Assembly (NCBI RefSeq): GCF_042477335.2
Contig: NC_091251.1
Span: 84,211,501-84,275,500, forward strand
DNA length: 64,000 bases
Reading direction: 5' to 3'
From: Ovis canadensis
Taxonomy: Eukaryota; Chordata; Mammalia; Artiodactyla; Bovidae
Each line of letters begins with the position of its first letter. Position 1 is the first letter of the stretch. The notes under the pieces were generated by a model, which saw only the letters and a program-made list of their open reading frames with translations, did no database searches and was not told the origin of the DNA. Below are positions 1 through 12,130 of the stretch, piece after piece. The translations under genes and the position numbers were made by a program.

Positions 1-572
1 CAGATTAAGTGCCCTAATCAGTATCAGCAGAAGATAAACTTGTTTATGTTCCTGCGATTTTGTGGATTCTTTTTTGGTCTTTCTCTAATAGAATGATAAG
101 TTCTCAGTTTGTATACACCAGAGAAAGCGTGTATAAAATTTAAAAAGTGAGTAAACAGATCTAGACCCAATTCCAAGAGTTGCCAGGAATTAATTGCAAT
201 TAAATTTGTAGAGGTGATTACAAGGCTTTTGATGAAATGATGAGGCTGCTGTGAACCTAAGGCACATCACCTCAGTGTATTGTCAATATTCTGTCCTTAG
301 TGCTAAAACATATTTAACATTGTACATGAAGTTATGCACCATTCAGTGTCTTTCTGTGTGCCTTATTGTACTTGTATCTCCTTTGCAGTTCATAAGTTGA
401 GAAGAGCATAAGCTTTAATATAAATGAATTAATTACCTACTGTGCTTCACTCCCAAGTCTAAACCAGTTCTTAATTTTCCTCAGTCCCATTTGTTATTTG
501 CAAAATATTCTCATTTGAAAATTTAGCATAAACTTGAGTTGGATTTAATGGTTCTTATTACAGAAGTTGTTT

Positions 573-670
573 TAACTGGTAAAATAAGTTAAACACAACA
601 AATGGTACTCAACAACTAGTATAACTGGTAAATTAAGTTAAACACAACAAATGGTACTCAACAACTTATA
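573..670. repeat. 49-bp tandem duplication
   Basis: Two adjacent 49-bp units (573-621 and 622-670) differ at only three positions. Each unit begins TAACTGGTAA and contains TTAAACACAACAAATGG. It is a local intronic duplication with no coding content. Confidence 0.9.
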
Positions 671-1194
671 GGTGCTGTTTGTTAAAGAAGTCTTTTTTTA
701 TCCTTTTCTAACTAATAATTTTAAAACTTTTAAAAAAGAAAACTGGGAGATTGAGGGGCTGAGATTTTTCTCCTTAGAATTTTTCCACTAAATGAGCCTG
801 TAGGGTGCAGGTGGGGGAGACAAATTTGTCTTTTCTTAAAGGAGGGCTAGGAAACTCAAAAGCTAAAGGATTAGAAGAAATCAGAACAGAAGTTAGGTAT
901 GGTTATAATAGATTTCACATAGGAAATTTCATGTTGACTGCTTAGTAACAGGGATTGGATTTAATAGCACATTAATGTTGAATTTTAGATTTCAGTGAAA
1001 TGTCAAGAGGTTCATTGTTCTCTTTTAGGTTTCAGGGCAGATTCCTTCAGAGTTTTCAAAACATAGTTGTATCATTAAAGTAAAATCTCTGAGAATGGAT
1101 ATTCCTTAACTTCGGTCATTAAAAATCAAGAACCTCTCATTCACTAGTAAACATTTTTCTTGTTACAGTTTTACTTTGATTTCTTTGAAGAGGT

Positions 1195-1440
1195 TGCCTG
1201 ATGGTTAAGAGCTTAAGATTTGAACCTGACCCCTCTGAGTGCAGCTTTTTACTTGTTAGCTTTGTGAGCCTGGGCAAGTTATTACTTAATGCTTCTGAGC
1301 CTATTTCCTCCTTTTTAAATGATGATAATAATAGCAGCCATCTTAGAGGTTATTGAGAAGATTAAATGAGATAATGCCTAGTGTTTGATTTAGGAGTCTT
1401 GGTAACATTATATACTTGAAAGTAGATGTTACTTGTTAAA
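1195..1440 (+). repeat. MIR SINE
   Basis: It reads like the MIR consensus in sense direction: a core resembling GAGCCTGGGCAAGTTATTAC followed by TTGAGAAGATTAAATGAGATAATGCC. Divergent, as expected for an ancient element. Confidence 0.75.
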
Positions 1441-3099
1441 GTTTTAATTTGAACTTCCACAACACTTAAAAACTTTTTTTTTGTTTGTTTTGCACGTCCT
1501 TCCAAATATTTGTGTTACTTCCTCTTCTCCCTACTTTTCTTGTCTTTATCCCCTAAAAATGAAAAGACTGTCATTGGACCCAGAAGTTTAAAGGGATTCT
1601 TTTTAGTTAAAACAGGACCTGAATTATGTTGGCATCTAGCATCAAGTATTCTTGAGCATCTAATCTAGTGTCTACGATAGGCCCCCTTTTTTCACATTTC
1701 CTTACCCCCTTGTTCCCACCCCAAATAGGCTACTAAAAATTTTCTCTGGACTTCAGAGACTAGAGTCATAATCACATATACTAGTCAGACAGTTCAATTT
1801 AGCAGGGTATGTGCAAGGAACTGCAGTCTTACAAATGGCAATAACCTTTTTTTTTTTGTCTTGATGCCAGTTTGAAGTAGACAGTTTTGTAAATGTTAAT
1901 CTTTCCTAAATATGATGAGTTGATAAAATAAGTGTGGTAAAACATATGAGTCTACATAGTAGAAAAACTGTCCTTTACTTATGAATTTGTCCAGAGGTAA
2001 GATCATTGGCTTTATCTCAAGGCAAGGCTTCAAGACTGTATTATTTAAATGGTTCTTTGTAGCTCAATTTGTATAATATTTATATTAGTGCACTCTTCCA
2101 CATGTATGTGTTTACTGAACTACCACGTTGTTTTAGATTAAGTGGTAGTTCATTGCTGTGGTCCACTACGAAGCATTTTGTGCAGTTTAGATAACATCCA
2201 ATCTTTCTACCTATTGACTTTTATTGTCTTTGCAGCTCTATTGGGGTTTGGGCTCAAGGTAAAGATTTTGTGGTGACATTCTATTGTTGTATGTTAAGAA
2301 TGGTGTGTAGAAGGCTGAGGGATTAGGCTCTCCACTGATTTTTTTCAGAAGAGCTTGTAACAGTCTTTATGTTCGGTGGTAAAGTAAAAACCTTACTATG
2401 CATGAGTGTTAAAGATTTGGGTTAGATTATTGTGCTTGTGTATAGACTTGTTCTCTTAAAATATAATTTAAAAAATTTAGATATTTAAAGTACTATATTC
2501 TTTCCTTGTGTGAGATTAGTAACATAGGTCTGGTTTTCCAAGCAGGAGAAAACACTGACTTAAATGTGTTGTTGGGTTAGTTTTCTATTAAGAAATTGAT
2601 TTTAATTCATAAGAAGAATGCTCTTTTTGCCCCTTGTTTCTTTCTTTCTTTCTCTTTTTTTCTTTTGTAAACATTGGGACTGATTATCCAAGTTGGTGGA
2701 TTTTATACTCAGCCTTCTGCTGTTTGTGATATATGTGTTGTGTATGTTTTCTGCTTAACTAGAGGGTTAGAAAAAAGAATTTGAAACTAAGATAAGCCAC
2801 TCTTCTTGTTGCTCACTATTTTTGGTAAAAGTATAATGATAATTTTTAAATTTGTTATAGGCCTTGGAATTTTAAAAATAATTGTATCTCTGTTTCTTGG
2901 AGCATCAAAAAATTAAGTGTTTTGTATGTGCATTGAGTTTTATATTAAAAGTTGTGTTTCCTGCAGTAAAAAATAATAAACATATCTTTGCCGGGTATGA
3001 TTCTTTTAGAAAAAATATAAAATTAATTATATAAAAACATTTATAAGTGATTACCTCACATGACTTTTTTTTTCTCCCATAACTTTTAAAATGATTATG

Positions 3100-3717
3100 G
3101 GGTTTTTTAAGTTGTGGTTTTAAAAAACAACATAAAATTTCCCATCTTAACTATTTCTAAATGTACAACTCAGTAGTGTTATGTATATTCACATTGTTGT
3201 ATAACCAATCTCTGGAACTTTTTTACCTTGTAAAATTGAAACTCTATTAAACAACTATCCCCAATTTCCCCCTCTTCCTACCTTTTGGCAACCATCATTC
3301 TGCTCTATGAGTTTGACTACTAAATTCCTCTTATAAGTAGAATCATACAATTTTTGTCATTTTGTGACTGGTTTATTTCACTGGGGCTTCCCTGGTGGCT
3401 CAGATGGTAAAGAATCCACCTGCAATGTGGGAGACCTGGGTTGGGAAGATCGGCTGGAGAAGGAAATGGCTACCTACTCCAGTATTCTGGCCTGGAGAAT
3501 TTCATGGACAGAGGAGCCTGGCAGGCTACAGTCCATGGGGGTCACAAAAAGTTGGACATGACTGAGAAATTTTCAGTTCACTTATTTCACTTAATATAAT
3601 GTCCTTAAGATCACCCATGTTGTAGCATGTGTGAAAACTTTCTTCCTTTTTAAGGCTGAATAATGTATAACACATTTTGTTTATCCTTTCATCTTTCAGT
3701 AGACACTTAGGTTATAT
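3100..3717 (-). mobile_element. L1 fragment, antisense, first part
   Basis: The + strand is the reverse complement of an old L1 3' region (ACCATCATTCTGCTC, TTGACTAC, AATCATACAA, GTTGTAGCATGTGTG and AAGGCTGAATAATGTAT are diagnostic). It is interrupted by a Bov-tA SINE and by a ~640-bp foreign segment, and resumes at 4357. Confidence 0.8.
3383..3581 (+). mobile_element. Bov-tA SINE inserted in L1
   Basis: The tRNA-derived head (GGCTTCCCTGGTGGCTCAGA) is joined to a Bov-A body. It is flanked by a perfect 10-bp target-site duplication TTATTTCACT at 3373-3382 and 3582-3591, which also restores the broken L1 sequence. Confidence 0.92.
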
Positions 3718-3718
3718 C

Positions 3719-4351
3719 GACAAAAATAGTCAATAAACAATCTATAATAGAAATAGGAAAGGGTTTTCTTTGAACCAAACTGAGGACTGTAGCCCAGAAG
3801 ACAGCCTCCTAGATTACTCTGAGAAATTGCTCTGGACAAGCATGGTTTCAGCACAGTTTATGTCTTGTCAGAACAATAGGGATACATTCATTCAAGGTTT
3901 CAAAAGAAAAAAAAAAAAAAAAAAGATCAGCATGTACATAGCCAGTCAGTATGGCCTTGGCACCTGGGAAGGGAGTCTTATCATCCAAGAAATACCAGCT
4001 TTGGCATCCCAAAAGGAGGCATTTAATCTTTTTTCCGCCAAGTATATTTTTTAACTGAAGATATCACTTGTAGAACAAAAATAGACATAACTTTTAAATC
4101 ATTGGATGAAAGAAAACACCATTTACCATAGAAAACAAATGGTAGAGAGCAAGGAAAGATGAGAAAACAGCACAAGGCAAAATGACAGAACTGAAATCAT
4201 ACTTCTGGTCAGTGTGCCCCCCCGCCTTTTTTTTTTTTTTTAAATAACTGAAGCATATGTACAGTGTATATTTGGTAAACCACAGTCTGTTCTAGTTAGC
4301 ATAAAATTTAAGTTAACTCTTGTACAGCCAGAATGATTTCTTCATACCTCA
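3719..4351. mobile_element. unclassified insertion splitting an L1
   Basis: The L1 homology stops near 3718 and resumes near 4357, so the segment between arrived later. It has an internal A-run (about 3905-3923) and a pyrimidine-rich run near 4222-4240. A possible 5-bp duplication ATATC flanks it (3714-3718 and 4352-4356), a length used by retroviral LTR elements, but no clear TG...CA termini support that. I cannot name the family. Confidence 0.45.
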
Positions 4352-4356
4352 ATATC

Positions 4357-4665
4357 AGTTGCTTCCACTTGTTGGCCATTGTGAATAGTGACTCTATGAA
4401 CATGGGTGTGCAAATATCTCTTGGAGATCTTGTGTTCAGTTATTTTGTATATATACCCAGAAGTAGATTGCTGGATCATATGATAACTCTTCTTTTAAAT
4501 TGTTTAAGGAGCTGCCCATACTGTTTTCCATAGTGGCTGCACCATTTACGTTTCCACTTACAGTGCACAGGGGTTCCTAGTTTCTCCACATCATTCCCAA
4601 CACTTGCTGTTTTTTTGTTTTTATGATAGTAGCCATCATAATGGATATGTTGAAGTGGTTGTGTT
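4357..4665 (-). mobile_element. L1 fragment, antisense, second part
   Basis: It continues the same L1: TTGGCCATTGTGAATAGTG, ATATACCCAGAAGTAG and TTGCTGGATCATATG are the reverse complement of the end of L1 ORF2. The reading frame is destroyed. Confidence 0.85.
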
Positions 4666-5724
4666 TTTAAGGGTTTGCTTGTGGGTAATTAACCAACTTA
4701 AAATAACAGAGAACAGTTGCCACTAGAAGCTTTATCAGAAGTGAGGTTAAGCATCTATGAAATGAGAATTAAGTTTCTCTAGTGACTCTGAAAGATTTGA
4801 TGTACCAGTACTTTCTCAGAGAAGTATTTAGTGTTTAAAATGGTCTCTACCTGTTATATTGTTGCTAAATTCCCATTTCTTAGTAACTTTGTTTTGAAGT
4901 ACTTAAAACAATAATTGAAGTGACTTACTTATATTAGAAAACTATTCTCAAGATGTTATGTTTTCTTTGCTCTGGTGATCTCACCTGTTATGAGTGTCTT
5001 CATTTAAAAATTTTACTTCATTATGATATTAAACATAAAGATTATTCCCAAGTGTGATTTTCAAAATTTATTGTTTTGTAAATGGGACAGAATTTAGTAA
5101 TGGAATATAACTCACTATAGTTCTTGCAGTTCTACTGTAGTTCTACCTTTTGGTTTGGAAGTTACAGTATTTAAAATGACTGCTAGTTAATATTGAGTTT
5201 CCCCTTATTAGTGACATTTCTGTGTGCTTCTCCACTGTTTCTAATAGTTTGTGAGAATTTATTTTTCCAAATGAATCATACTGTGGTAAACATAAAGTTT
5301 AAAGGCAGAACTTTTAAATCTTTGAGTTGAGTGTATTTCTGTTCTTATATATAGATCTTTTCTTGAGAATTCAGATGCTGAGCAAATTTCTTTAAAGTGA
5401 TTGCTTCCTCTTTTTTTCAGTTGTGAAATTAAAACGTTTCAATGAATAAGGTCACAAATAGACCTAACTTGAAACTTGTAATGTAAAAGAGATTACTGGT
5501 ATACAGTAACCTCTTAATAAGTATTTGAATGAATAAATAAACAATGAGAATAACTGAGTGAACAAAGAAAGCACAGAATGATTTTAAGAGGATTTTTTGG
5601 AAGTCATCATTGCTCTTCCATGTTGCTCTTTTCATAGGAATTTTTGTTATGCTAGGGCATCTGCATGTGTTGTGCTGCTTTAGAACATTCTTGAATCTTG
5701 AGTTTTAATTTTTTTGTCACTTGG

Positions 5725-5893
5725 AGGAGAAGGGGACGACAGAGGATGAGATGGTTGGATGGCATCACCGACTCGATAGATGTGAGTTTGAGCAGGCTCC
5801 AGGAGTTTGGTGATGAACAGGGAAGCCTGGCGTGCTGCAGTCCATGGGGTCACGAAGAGTCGGACATGATTGAGTGACTGAACTGAACTGATT
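5725..5893 (+). mobile_element. BovB LINE 3' fragment, sense
   Basis: The text from GGAGAAGGGGACGACAGAGG through GCCTGGCGTGCTGCAGTCCA to the ACTGAACTGAACTGA tail is the 3' end of a 5'-truncated BovB in the same direction as HIF1A. No coding capacity remains. Confidence 0.85.
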
Positions 5894-6011
5894 AATACCA
5901 GATCAGAAAACACATTGTGTTAATAAATATAGCTATGTAACATGTACAAGCCTTGAAAATAACTCAATACCCTATCTTAAGGTATCTTTAAAACTAATTC
6001 TATATATACAG

Positions 6012-6226
6012 TGTGTGTGTATCTTAGTTGCTTAGTCATGACTGACTCTTTGCAACCTGATGGACTGTAGCCCACCAGGCTCCTCTGTCCTTGGGATTCT
6101 CCAGGCAGGAGTACTCGAGTAAGGTTGCCCTTTCCTTCTCCAGCGCATCTTCCCCACCCAGGCGTCAAACCCAGGTCTCCTGCATTGCTGATGGAGTCCT
6201 TACTGATGGAGCCACCAGGTACTCTC
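6012..6226 (-). mobile_element. Bov-tA SINE
   Basis: It is antisense: Bov-A body (CCACCAGGCTCCTCTGTCC, GATTCTCCAGGCAGG) followed by the tRNA-like head ending GAGCCACCAGG. Confidence 0.85.
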
Positions 6227-6349
6227 CTATATATGCAGAACACCAAATAAAAAGTTTATATTACTAAGACGCATATGTGTATGGTTGTGGAAAATCAGGT
6301 AGGTAAATGTGGAAGATATCTACTTTTGTTTCATCTTTAGCAAACATTT

Positions 6350-6614
6350 GGAGAAGGCAATGGTACCCCACTCCAGTACTCTTGCCTGGAAGATCCCATG
6401 GATGGAGGAGCCTGGTAGGCTGCAGTCCATGGGGTCGCTAAGAGTCGGAGTCGACTGAGCGACTTCACTTTCACTTTTCACTTTCACACATTGGAGAAGG
6501 AAATGGCAACCCACTCCAGTGTTCTTGCCTGGAGAATCCCAGGGACGGGGGAGCCAGGTGGGCTGCCGTCTATGGGGTCGCACAGAGTCGACACAACTGA
6601 AGTGACTTAGCAGT
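6350..6614 (+). mobile_element. Bov-A2 SINE (dimer)
   Basis: Two Bov-A monomers, each beginning GGAGAAGG and ending in the GTCGGA/GACTGA region, are joined by a CACTTTCAC linker. An 11-bp duplication AGCAAACATTT flanks it at 6339-6349 and 6615-6625. Confidence 0.92.
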
Positions 6615-7444
6615 AGCAAACATTTCTTACAATCTACTCTAAATGTCTAATAAGTTTAGATCAGTTTATATTCTCTAGCAGTATTTGAGAGTGCCCTTTT
6701 CTTACACTTGATCATCATTATTTGTTTTTAAGATGAAACACTGTTTGTTAGTATATTAGGATTCTTTTTATTGCAAGTGATGAAACACAGCTCAAACTTG
6801 TTTCAGAGGCTGGATGGGGAGGCTGTTACTAGCTCACACAATTTGGCTTTGGTTTAGGGACAGCTAGACCCAGTATCTTAAGTGATGTCTTTAAAATGTA
6901 ATCTCAGGCTTTCTCTTGAATTTTACTTGGTTTATATTTTGCTTGATTTGCATGTTGCCTCCTTCTGCCACCGACAGTCTATTAATATGGTATGAAATAT
7001 GGCCACTAAGCATTCCCATGCTTGCCTCCATACAGTTTGTGATGATAAAAGGAAAAAGAAGAAAAACTCACTCTGTCTTCTAGCATCTACATATCAGTCT
7101 CCTGGATGAATGCCAGTTTGCCCTGCTTGGACCATTATTTTTAACTATGTCAATGGAGTTGTCTGATTACATGAGTCAAATATCATTTTGTATATTATTT
7201 GATTGCCTTGATGTAGATTATTAATTATCTCTTTATAAAGGACTCTTGATCAGTGCTGGTATCCTAATGAATGGGCTGTAGGTTTTTATTGTAAAGTGCC
7301 TAAATTCATATGGTATAGAGTCTTCTTTCAAGCCTGGTCAGTCTACAATTGTTCTTGCTCTGTGCCTTTAGGGAAGCTTAAAATCTCTTCTCTGGACTAG
7401 GGTTTTCATTTCATTTCTTTAAGAGAAATGTCATAATGACTGAC

Positions 7445-7665
7445 TACTGGCTAAGAGCTTTGGCTCTAGAGGCTGGCTGCTTGCTTTGCTCCTTCAGTTA
7501 TGTGATCTCGCACAAGTTGCGTTACCTGTCTAGGTCTCACTTTGTTCATATGTAAATTAGGATGAATAATTGCCTTATAGGATTGTTGTGAGGGCAAATA
7601 AGATATTAACCCATGTGGAGCACTCATAACAGTTCTGGGCATAAAGTAAGGGCTTAATAAACTGG
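7445..7665 (+). repeat. MIR SINE
   Basis: It matches the MIR layout: GGCTCTAGAGGCTGGCTGC, TATGTGATCTCGCACAAGTT, TTATAGGATTGTTGTGAGGG and a 3' end resembling GGGCATAAAGTAAGGGC. Confidence 0.8.
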
Positions 7666-8284
7666 AAACCATAATTGGTTTCATACAGTTATTATATTTA
7701 TTAAGTTGTTTTCAGAAGAGTTCCAGTTCCTTGAAATCTCATGATATTATTTAGAATCCGTCACATTCTGACAAAGGCTGATGTCCTTTTGAGCTAAACC
7801 ATCAGTGAACTTATAATAGTGGTAAGAATAGTTAGTGCTGCTTTTCCTCTACATTGATATTTTTCTATGAACGTTTGGCCTTTGAAAATTACATGGACAT
7901 ACTTTTTTTGTACAGACATTCTAAAATCTTTTTCTACAGTGGTAATAGTAAAGGAAGAAAAATACTCTGAAGTTTATTTATTTGGTTGTTAGAGGATGGA
8001 AAATTAAGAAAGCCTCCTTTTCCATGCATTTTGGGAGTCAAAATTTCATTAAAGGTCTGTTTAGTCTGTTTGCAGAGAAGAGTTGGAAATTGCCTACCTT
8101 TGCAGTAACATAGCTAAAATGTTTAAATGAGTTATGTTTCAAATCAGTAGAGCCTTCATTAGGGGTGGAGGAAGGGATATTTTCTTGGATAATAAGTTGA
8201 TTTATTTCAGTGGCTCAAAAATTTTTTTCAGCCCTAGACCACTACTGTTAACACCTAAGCACCATGGCTTGTAACAGATTATTG

Positions 8285-8345
8285 CACATTCATTTATTCA
8301 GCAGATATTTGTGCATCTTATTTGTTAAGCAGAGCAGTGAATTGT
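8285..8345 (-). repeat. L2-like 3' end fragment
   Basis: CATTCATTTATTCAGCAGAT is the reverse complement of the usual L2 3' terminus. Short and old. Confidence 0.4.
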
Positions 8346-8571
8346 TGATGGCTCAGGCCATAGTTAAATATTCAGTTTTTGGTATTAATTGATACATTTA
8401 TTATGTGTTCCATCTTTTATTTTTTAATACAGTGTGATTTTAGGTTTGAGATTCTTGCAAAATAATTGACTTTAGGATTTAAGTATTATTAGTTTAATAT
8501 AAACCATCACAGGAATATCCTCTATAATTGTGTTTACAAATTTGCCAATCTACTCTGAGAATTTTGTTTTT

Positions 8572-9145
8572 CAGTTGCTCAGTCATGTCTTTTTGTGACC
8601 CTATAGATTGCAGCATGCCAGGCTTCCCTGTCCTTCACTATCTCGCTGAGTTTGCTCAAACTCATGTCCATAAGTCAGTGATGCCATCCAACCATCTCAT
8701 CCTCTGTTGCCCCCTTCTCCTCTTGCCCTCAATCTTTCCCAGCATCAGGGTCTTTTCCAGTGAGTCAGCTCTTTGCATCAGGTGGCCAAAGTATTAAAGC
8801 TTCAGCTTCAGCATCAGTCCTTCCAATGATTATTCAGGATTGATTTCCTTTAGATTGGCTTGATCTCCTTGTAGTCCAAGGGACTCTCAAGGGTCTTCTC
8901 TAACACCACAGTTCAAAAGTATCAGTTCGTCAGGGTTCAGCTTTCTTTATGGTTCAAGTCTCACATCCATACATGACTACTGGAAAAAGCCATAGCTTCG
9001 ACTAGACGGACCTTTGTTGGCAAAGTAGTTTCTTTGCTTTTGAATACGCTGTCTAGATTTGTCATAGCTTTTATTCCAAGGAACAAGTGTCTTTTAATTT
9101 CGTGGCTGCAGTCATTGTCCACAGTGATTTTGGAGCTGAAGAATT
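8572..9145 (-). mobile_element. BovB LINE 3' fragment, antisense
   Basis: It starts with the reversed 3' tail (GTTGCTCAGTCATGTC) and runs into the sequence antisense to the end of the BovB reverse-transcriptase ORF (CTTTATGGTTCAAGTC, TCGTGGCTGCAGTCATTGTC). It is 5' truncated and mutated. Confidence 0.9.
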
Positions 9146-9278
9146 TCCTTAGAGACACAAAAAGCACATTTTTGTAGCTTTAAATGTTAGAAAGTTCTTT
9201 ATTCCAATATTTCTCAATCCCAACTAATGTTTAGATCACTTTTGGAGCAAAGTAATACTTGTAAACCTTTGAGATGTG

Positions 9279-9418
9279 CCTGCTGCTGCTGCTAAGTCGC
9301 TTCAGTCGTGTCCGACTCTGTGAGACCCCTTAGACGGAAGCCCACCAGGCTCCCCTGTCCCTGGGATTCTCCAGGCAAGAACACTGGAGTGGGTTGCCAT
9401 TTCCTGCTCCAATGCATG
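9279..9418 (-). mobile_element. Bov-A2 fragment
   Basis: The CTGCTGCTGCTAAGTCGC head and GGATTCTCCAGGCAAGAACA body are a reversed Bov-A monomer. Confidence 0.9.
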
Positions 9419-10268
9419 TGACCTCAACATGATTATATCAGATTTAAAAATGTAACCCTGTTCCTTTTAGTGATTGTTTGGTACCAATTTGATCATAAAC
9501 ATATGCAACCTCAAACACAGGAGGTTTGTAGCAAGAATAGAGACCTTACAGAGATCGTCTAGATGATCCAGAACATGCTTTTTTTCCCCTTTTTTCTTAC
9601 ATCGCCACCAAAATAAGAATAAAAATTTGAAATTCTCAGAGGTTACCTTCAGCGATACTTTCACTCTATTGAGCAAAGCCTGCCATGTTAACTCCCGCTT
9701 ATTACTCTCTGAAATTGCATAAATTGCATAATTGCATAAATTTGCCTTCGGTATGACATCCTTTTCAAATATCTGAAGGTACTTGTGTCTCTTCCTTCTA
9801 TTCCTAAGTAAAAACATCCTTAAATTTCTTTATATTTTAATTTAAAAATTCTTTGTTAAGCTTCTGATTTGTGGAAAGGCATAGGCCATATTAAATACAG
9901 GGGCATTATTCCTAGGTGGAATCTGAGAGCTGTTGCTTAGTAAAAGTGTTATTTATCCTCTTTTTATAGACAAGCAGGATCAGAGGGTTAGTTGAAATTT
10001 TATTTTGTAACATTGGATAGGATGGGTTAGTGTAGGTGGAGAATCAAGCCATGGCTTCAGAAGAGCTTCTCTTTTGTCATTATTTTCAGAAATGTCATCA
10101 TGGTCAGGGTTTAGAACTAAATAGGAAAAATCTTCAGGATATGATTTCTGTGTATATACCTTTATTCTGATACATGTGTTTTCCTCCTACTATATGAGAA
10201 AAAAACTTGATTGTTATAACTTATGTATCTTGTTATATTTTAAGCAAATAATTAGAGAAACTTCTTTC

Positions 10269-10395
10269 TGGGACTTTCCTGGTGGTCCAGTGATTAAGAC
10301 TTCACTTGCCAATGCAGGCCTTGCGAGTTCGATCCCTGGTTAGAGAGTAAAGATCCCACATGCCTCAGGGCTGAAAAACTAAAATATAAAATGGA
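10269..10395 (+). mobile_element. CHR-type tRNA-derived SINE
   Basis: GACTTTCCTGGTGGTCCAGT followed by GAGTTCGATCCCTGGT (B-box-like) is the cetartiodactyl CHR-2 pattern, ending in an A-rich tail. Confidence 0.8.
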
Positions 10396-10796
10396 AGCAA
10401 TATTGTGACAAATTCAACAAAGTCTTTAAAAATGCTCTACGTCAAAAACTTTTTTAAAAAAATGACACACTTTTCTGAATATACACATGCGTAAAGTGTA
10501 ATGTCACTGACCTTGATTACCAGTCTCAGTTCTGTTACTATCAGAAAGCGTATGATAAGGGAAATGGAAAGGGATTGACAAGGTGAGAAGGGAGGTAATG
10601 CAAAGGGAGAAGAGTGGTAGAGTAGGTGATATGATTTTGGGAAGCCTTAAATCACAGCTGTTTGGGAGAGTGAGTCTCAATGCTTTGATGTTTGTGACAT
10701 TCATAACGAGTTTTAAGAACTGACTTATAAAAAATTATTTAAGAGAACTGAAAAAATATTGCACCATTGTCACATTTTTTCATTTAGTCATCTTTA

Positions 10797-10999
10797 CTCC
10801 GTGGTAAAGAATCCATCTGCCAATGCAGGAGATGCAGGAGACAGGGGTTCCGTATCTGAATCAGAAAGATCTCCTGGAGGAGGAAATGGCAATCCGCCCC
10901 AGTATTCTTGCCTGAAAAATCCCACGGATAGAGGAGCCTGGCAGGCTACTATCCATGGGGTCGCAAAGAGTTGGACACTACTTGAGCATGCATGCAAAG
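10797..10999 (+). mobile_element. Bov-tA SINE
   Basis: A degenerate tRNA-like head (GGTAAAGAATCCATCTGCC) runs into a Bov-A body ending GGTCGCAAAGAGTTGGACAC. Confidence 0.85.
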
Positions 11000-11189
11000 C
11001 CTAATTATGCTCTGATCTTTTTGAGGAAAAGTTACTGGTTTTACCGTGCACACACTTTATTACTGACTTATTGAGTTGTACCTCTAGCTTCTTATTCCCA
11101 GCAGTTGTATCTTGTTCTCCCAGCAATTTTACTGCTCACTCAGTTCAGTGTTCTGCCTGACAAACATAGCTGTGGTATGTGTATGTACG

Positions 11190-11402
11190 TGCATAGTCAG
11201 TCACTCAGTGATGTCCGACTCTTCGCTACCTCATGGACTATAGCCTGCCAGGCTCCTCTGTTCATGAAATTTTCTAGGCAAGAATAGTGGCGTAGGTTGC
11301 CATTTCCTACTCCAGGAGAATTTTCCTGACCCAGGTATCAAACCCAGGTTTCTTGTGTCTCCTGCATTGACAGTTGGATTCTTTACCACTGAGCCACCTA
11401 GA
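11190..11402 (-). mobile_element. Bov-tA SINE
   Basis: It is a reversed copy: CAGTCACTCAGTGATGTCCG at one end and TTCTTTACCACTGAGCCACC at the other. Confidence 0.85.
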
Positions 11403-11490
11403 TAGCTAGTGATATATATATGTAGTTATAGCTAAAAATAAGTTTTTTCAGTTTTCAAATTTGCTGGCTAGCCCGTTAAATTTTTGCTAT

Positions 11491-11620
11491 GCTGCTGCTG
11501 CTAAGTCACTTCAGTCGTGTCCGACTCTGTGCGACCCCATAGACGGCAGCCCACCAGGCTCCTCAGTCCATGGGATTTTCCAGGCAAGAGTACTGGAGTG
11601 GGTTGCCATTGCCTTCTCCA
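11491..11620 (-). mobile_element. Bov-A2 monomer
   Basis: It is a reversed monomer (GCTGCTGCTGCTAAGTCACT to GCCATTGCCTTCTCC). A 13-bp duplication with one mismatch, AAATTTTTGCTAT versus AAATTTCTGCTAT, flanks it at 11478-11490 and 11621-11633. Confidence 0.9.
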
Positions 11621-11864
11621 AAATTTCTGCTATAAGACCTGCTAATAGTTCTCAAAGTGCTATAGCTTAAGAATCACCTGGGTGTTTAATTAATAGAAGG
11701 ATTCTCAGGTGCTCACCTCCAAAGATTCTGACTTGGTAAATTGAGGATGAGACTCAAAATATGTAAACTTTATAAGTACCCATAGATGACAAACCTTGAA
11801 CATCTAGGAATGCTCATCAGAATCACTGGGAAGATTGTATTTTTATTATTATTTTTTAATGGAC

Positions 11865-12130
11865 TTCATTTATTTTTTCTTCCAGTTTTATTGAGATATA
11901 ATTCACACACAGAACTGAATAAGTTTAAGGTGGGCAGCATAATAATTTGACTTATATACATCATGTAATGATTACCATAATAAGTTTAGCAGACATCCAT
12001 CGTTTTACATAGATACAAAATTTTAAAAAAAGTTTTTTCTTGTGATGAGAACTCAGAATTTACTCTCAGCAATTTTCATATGTAACATATAGCAGTGCCA
12101 ATTTATTAATCATGTTGTACACAGAAAATT
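11865..12130 (-). mobile_element. L1 3' fragment, antisense
   Basis: TTTTATTGAGATATAATTCA, CATGTAATGATTACCATAAT and ACATCCAT are reverse-complement L1 3' end. No open frame. Confidence 0.75.

Noticed and set aside
3364..3561. 65-codon open frame at the start of the window
   Set aside because: It lies mostly in a Bov-tA SINE; similar short frames in other Bov-A/Bov-tA copies were dropped for the same reason.
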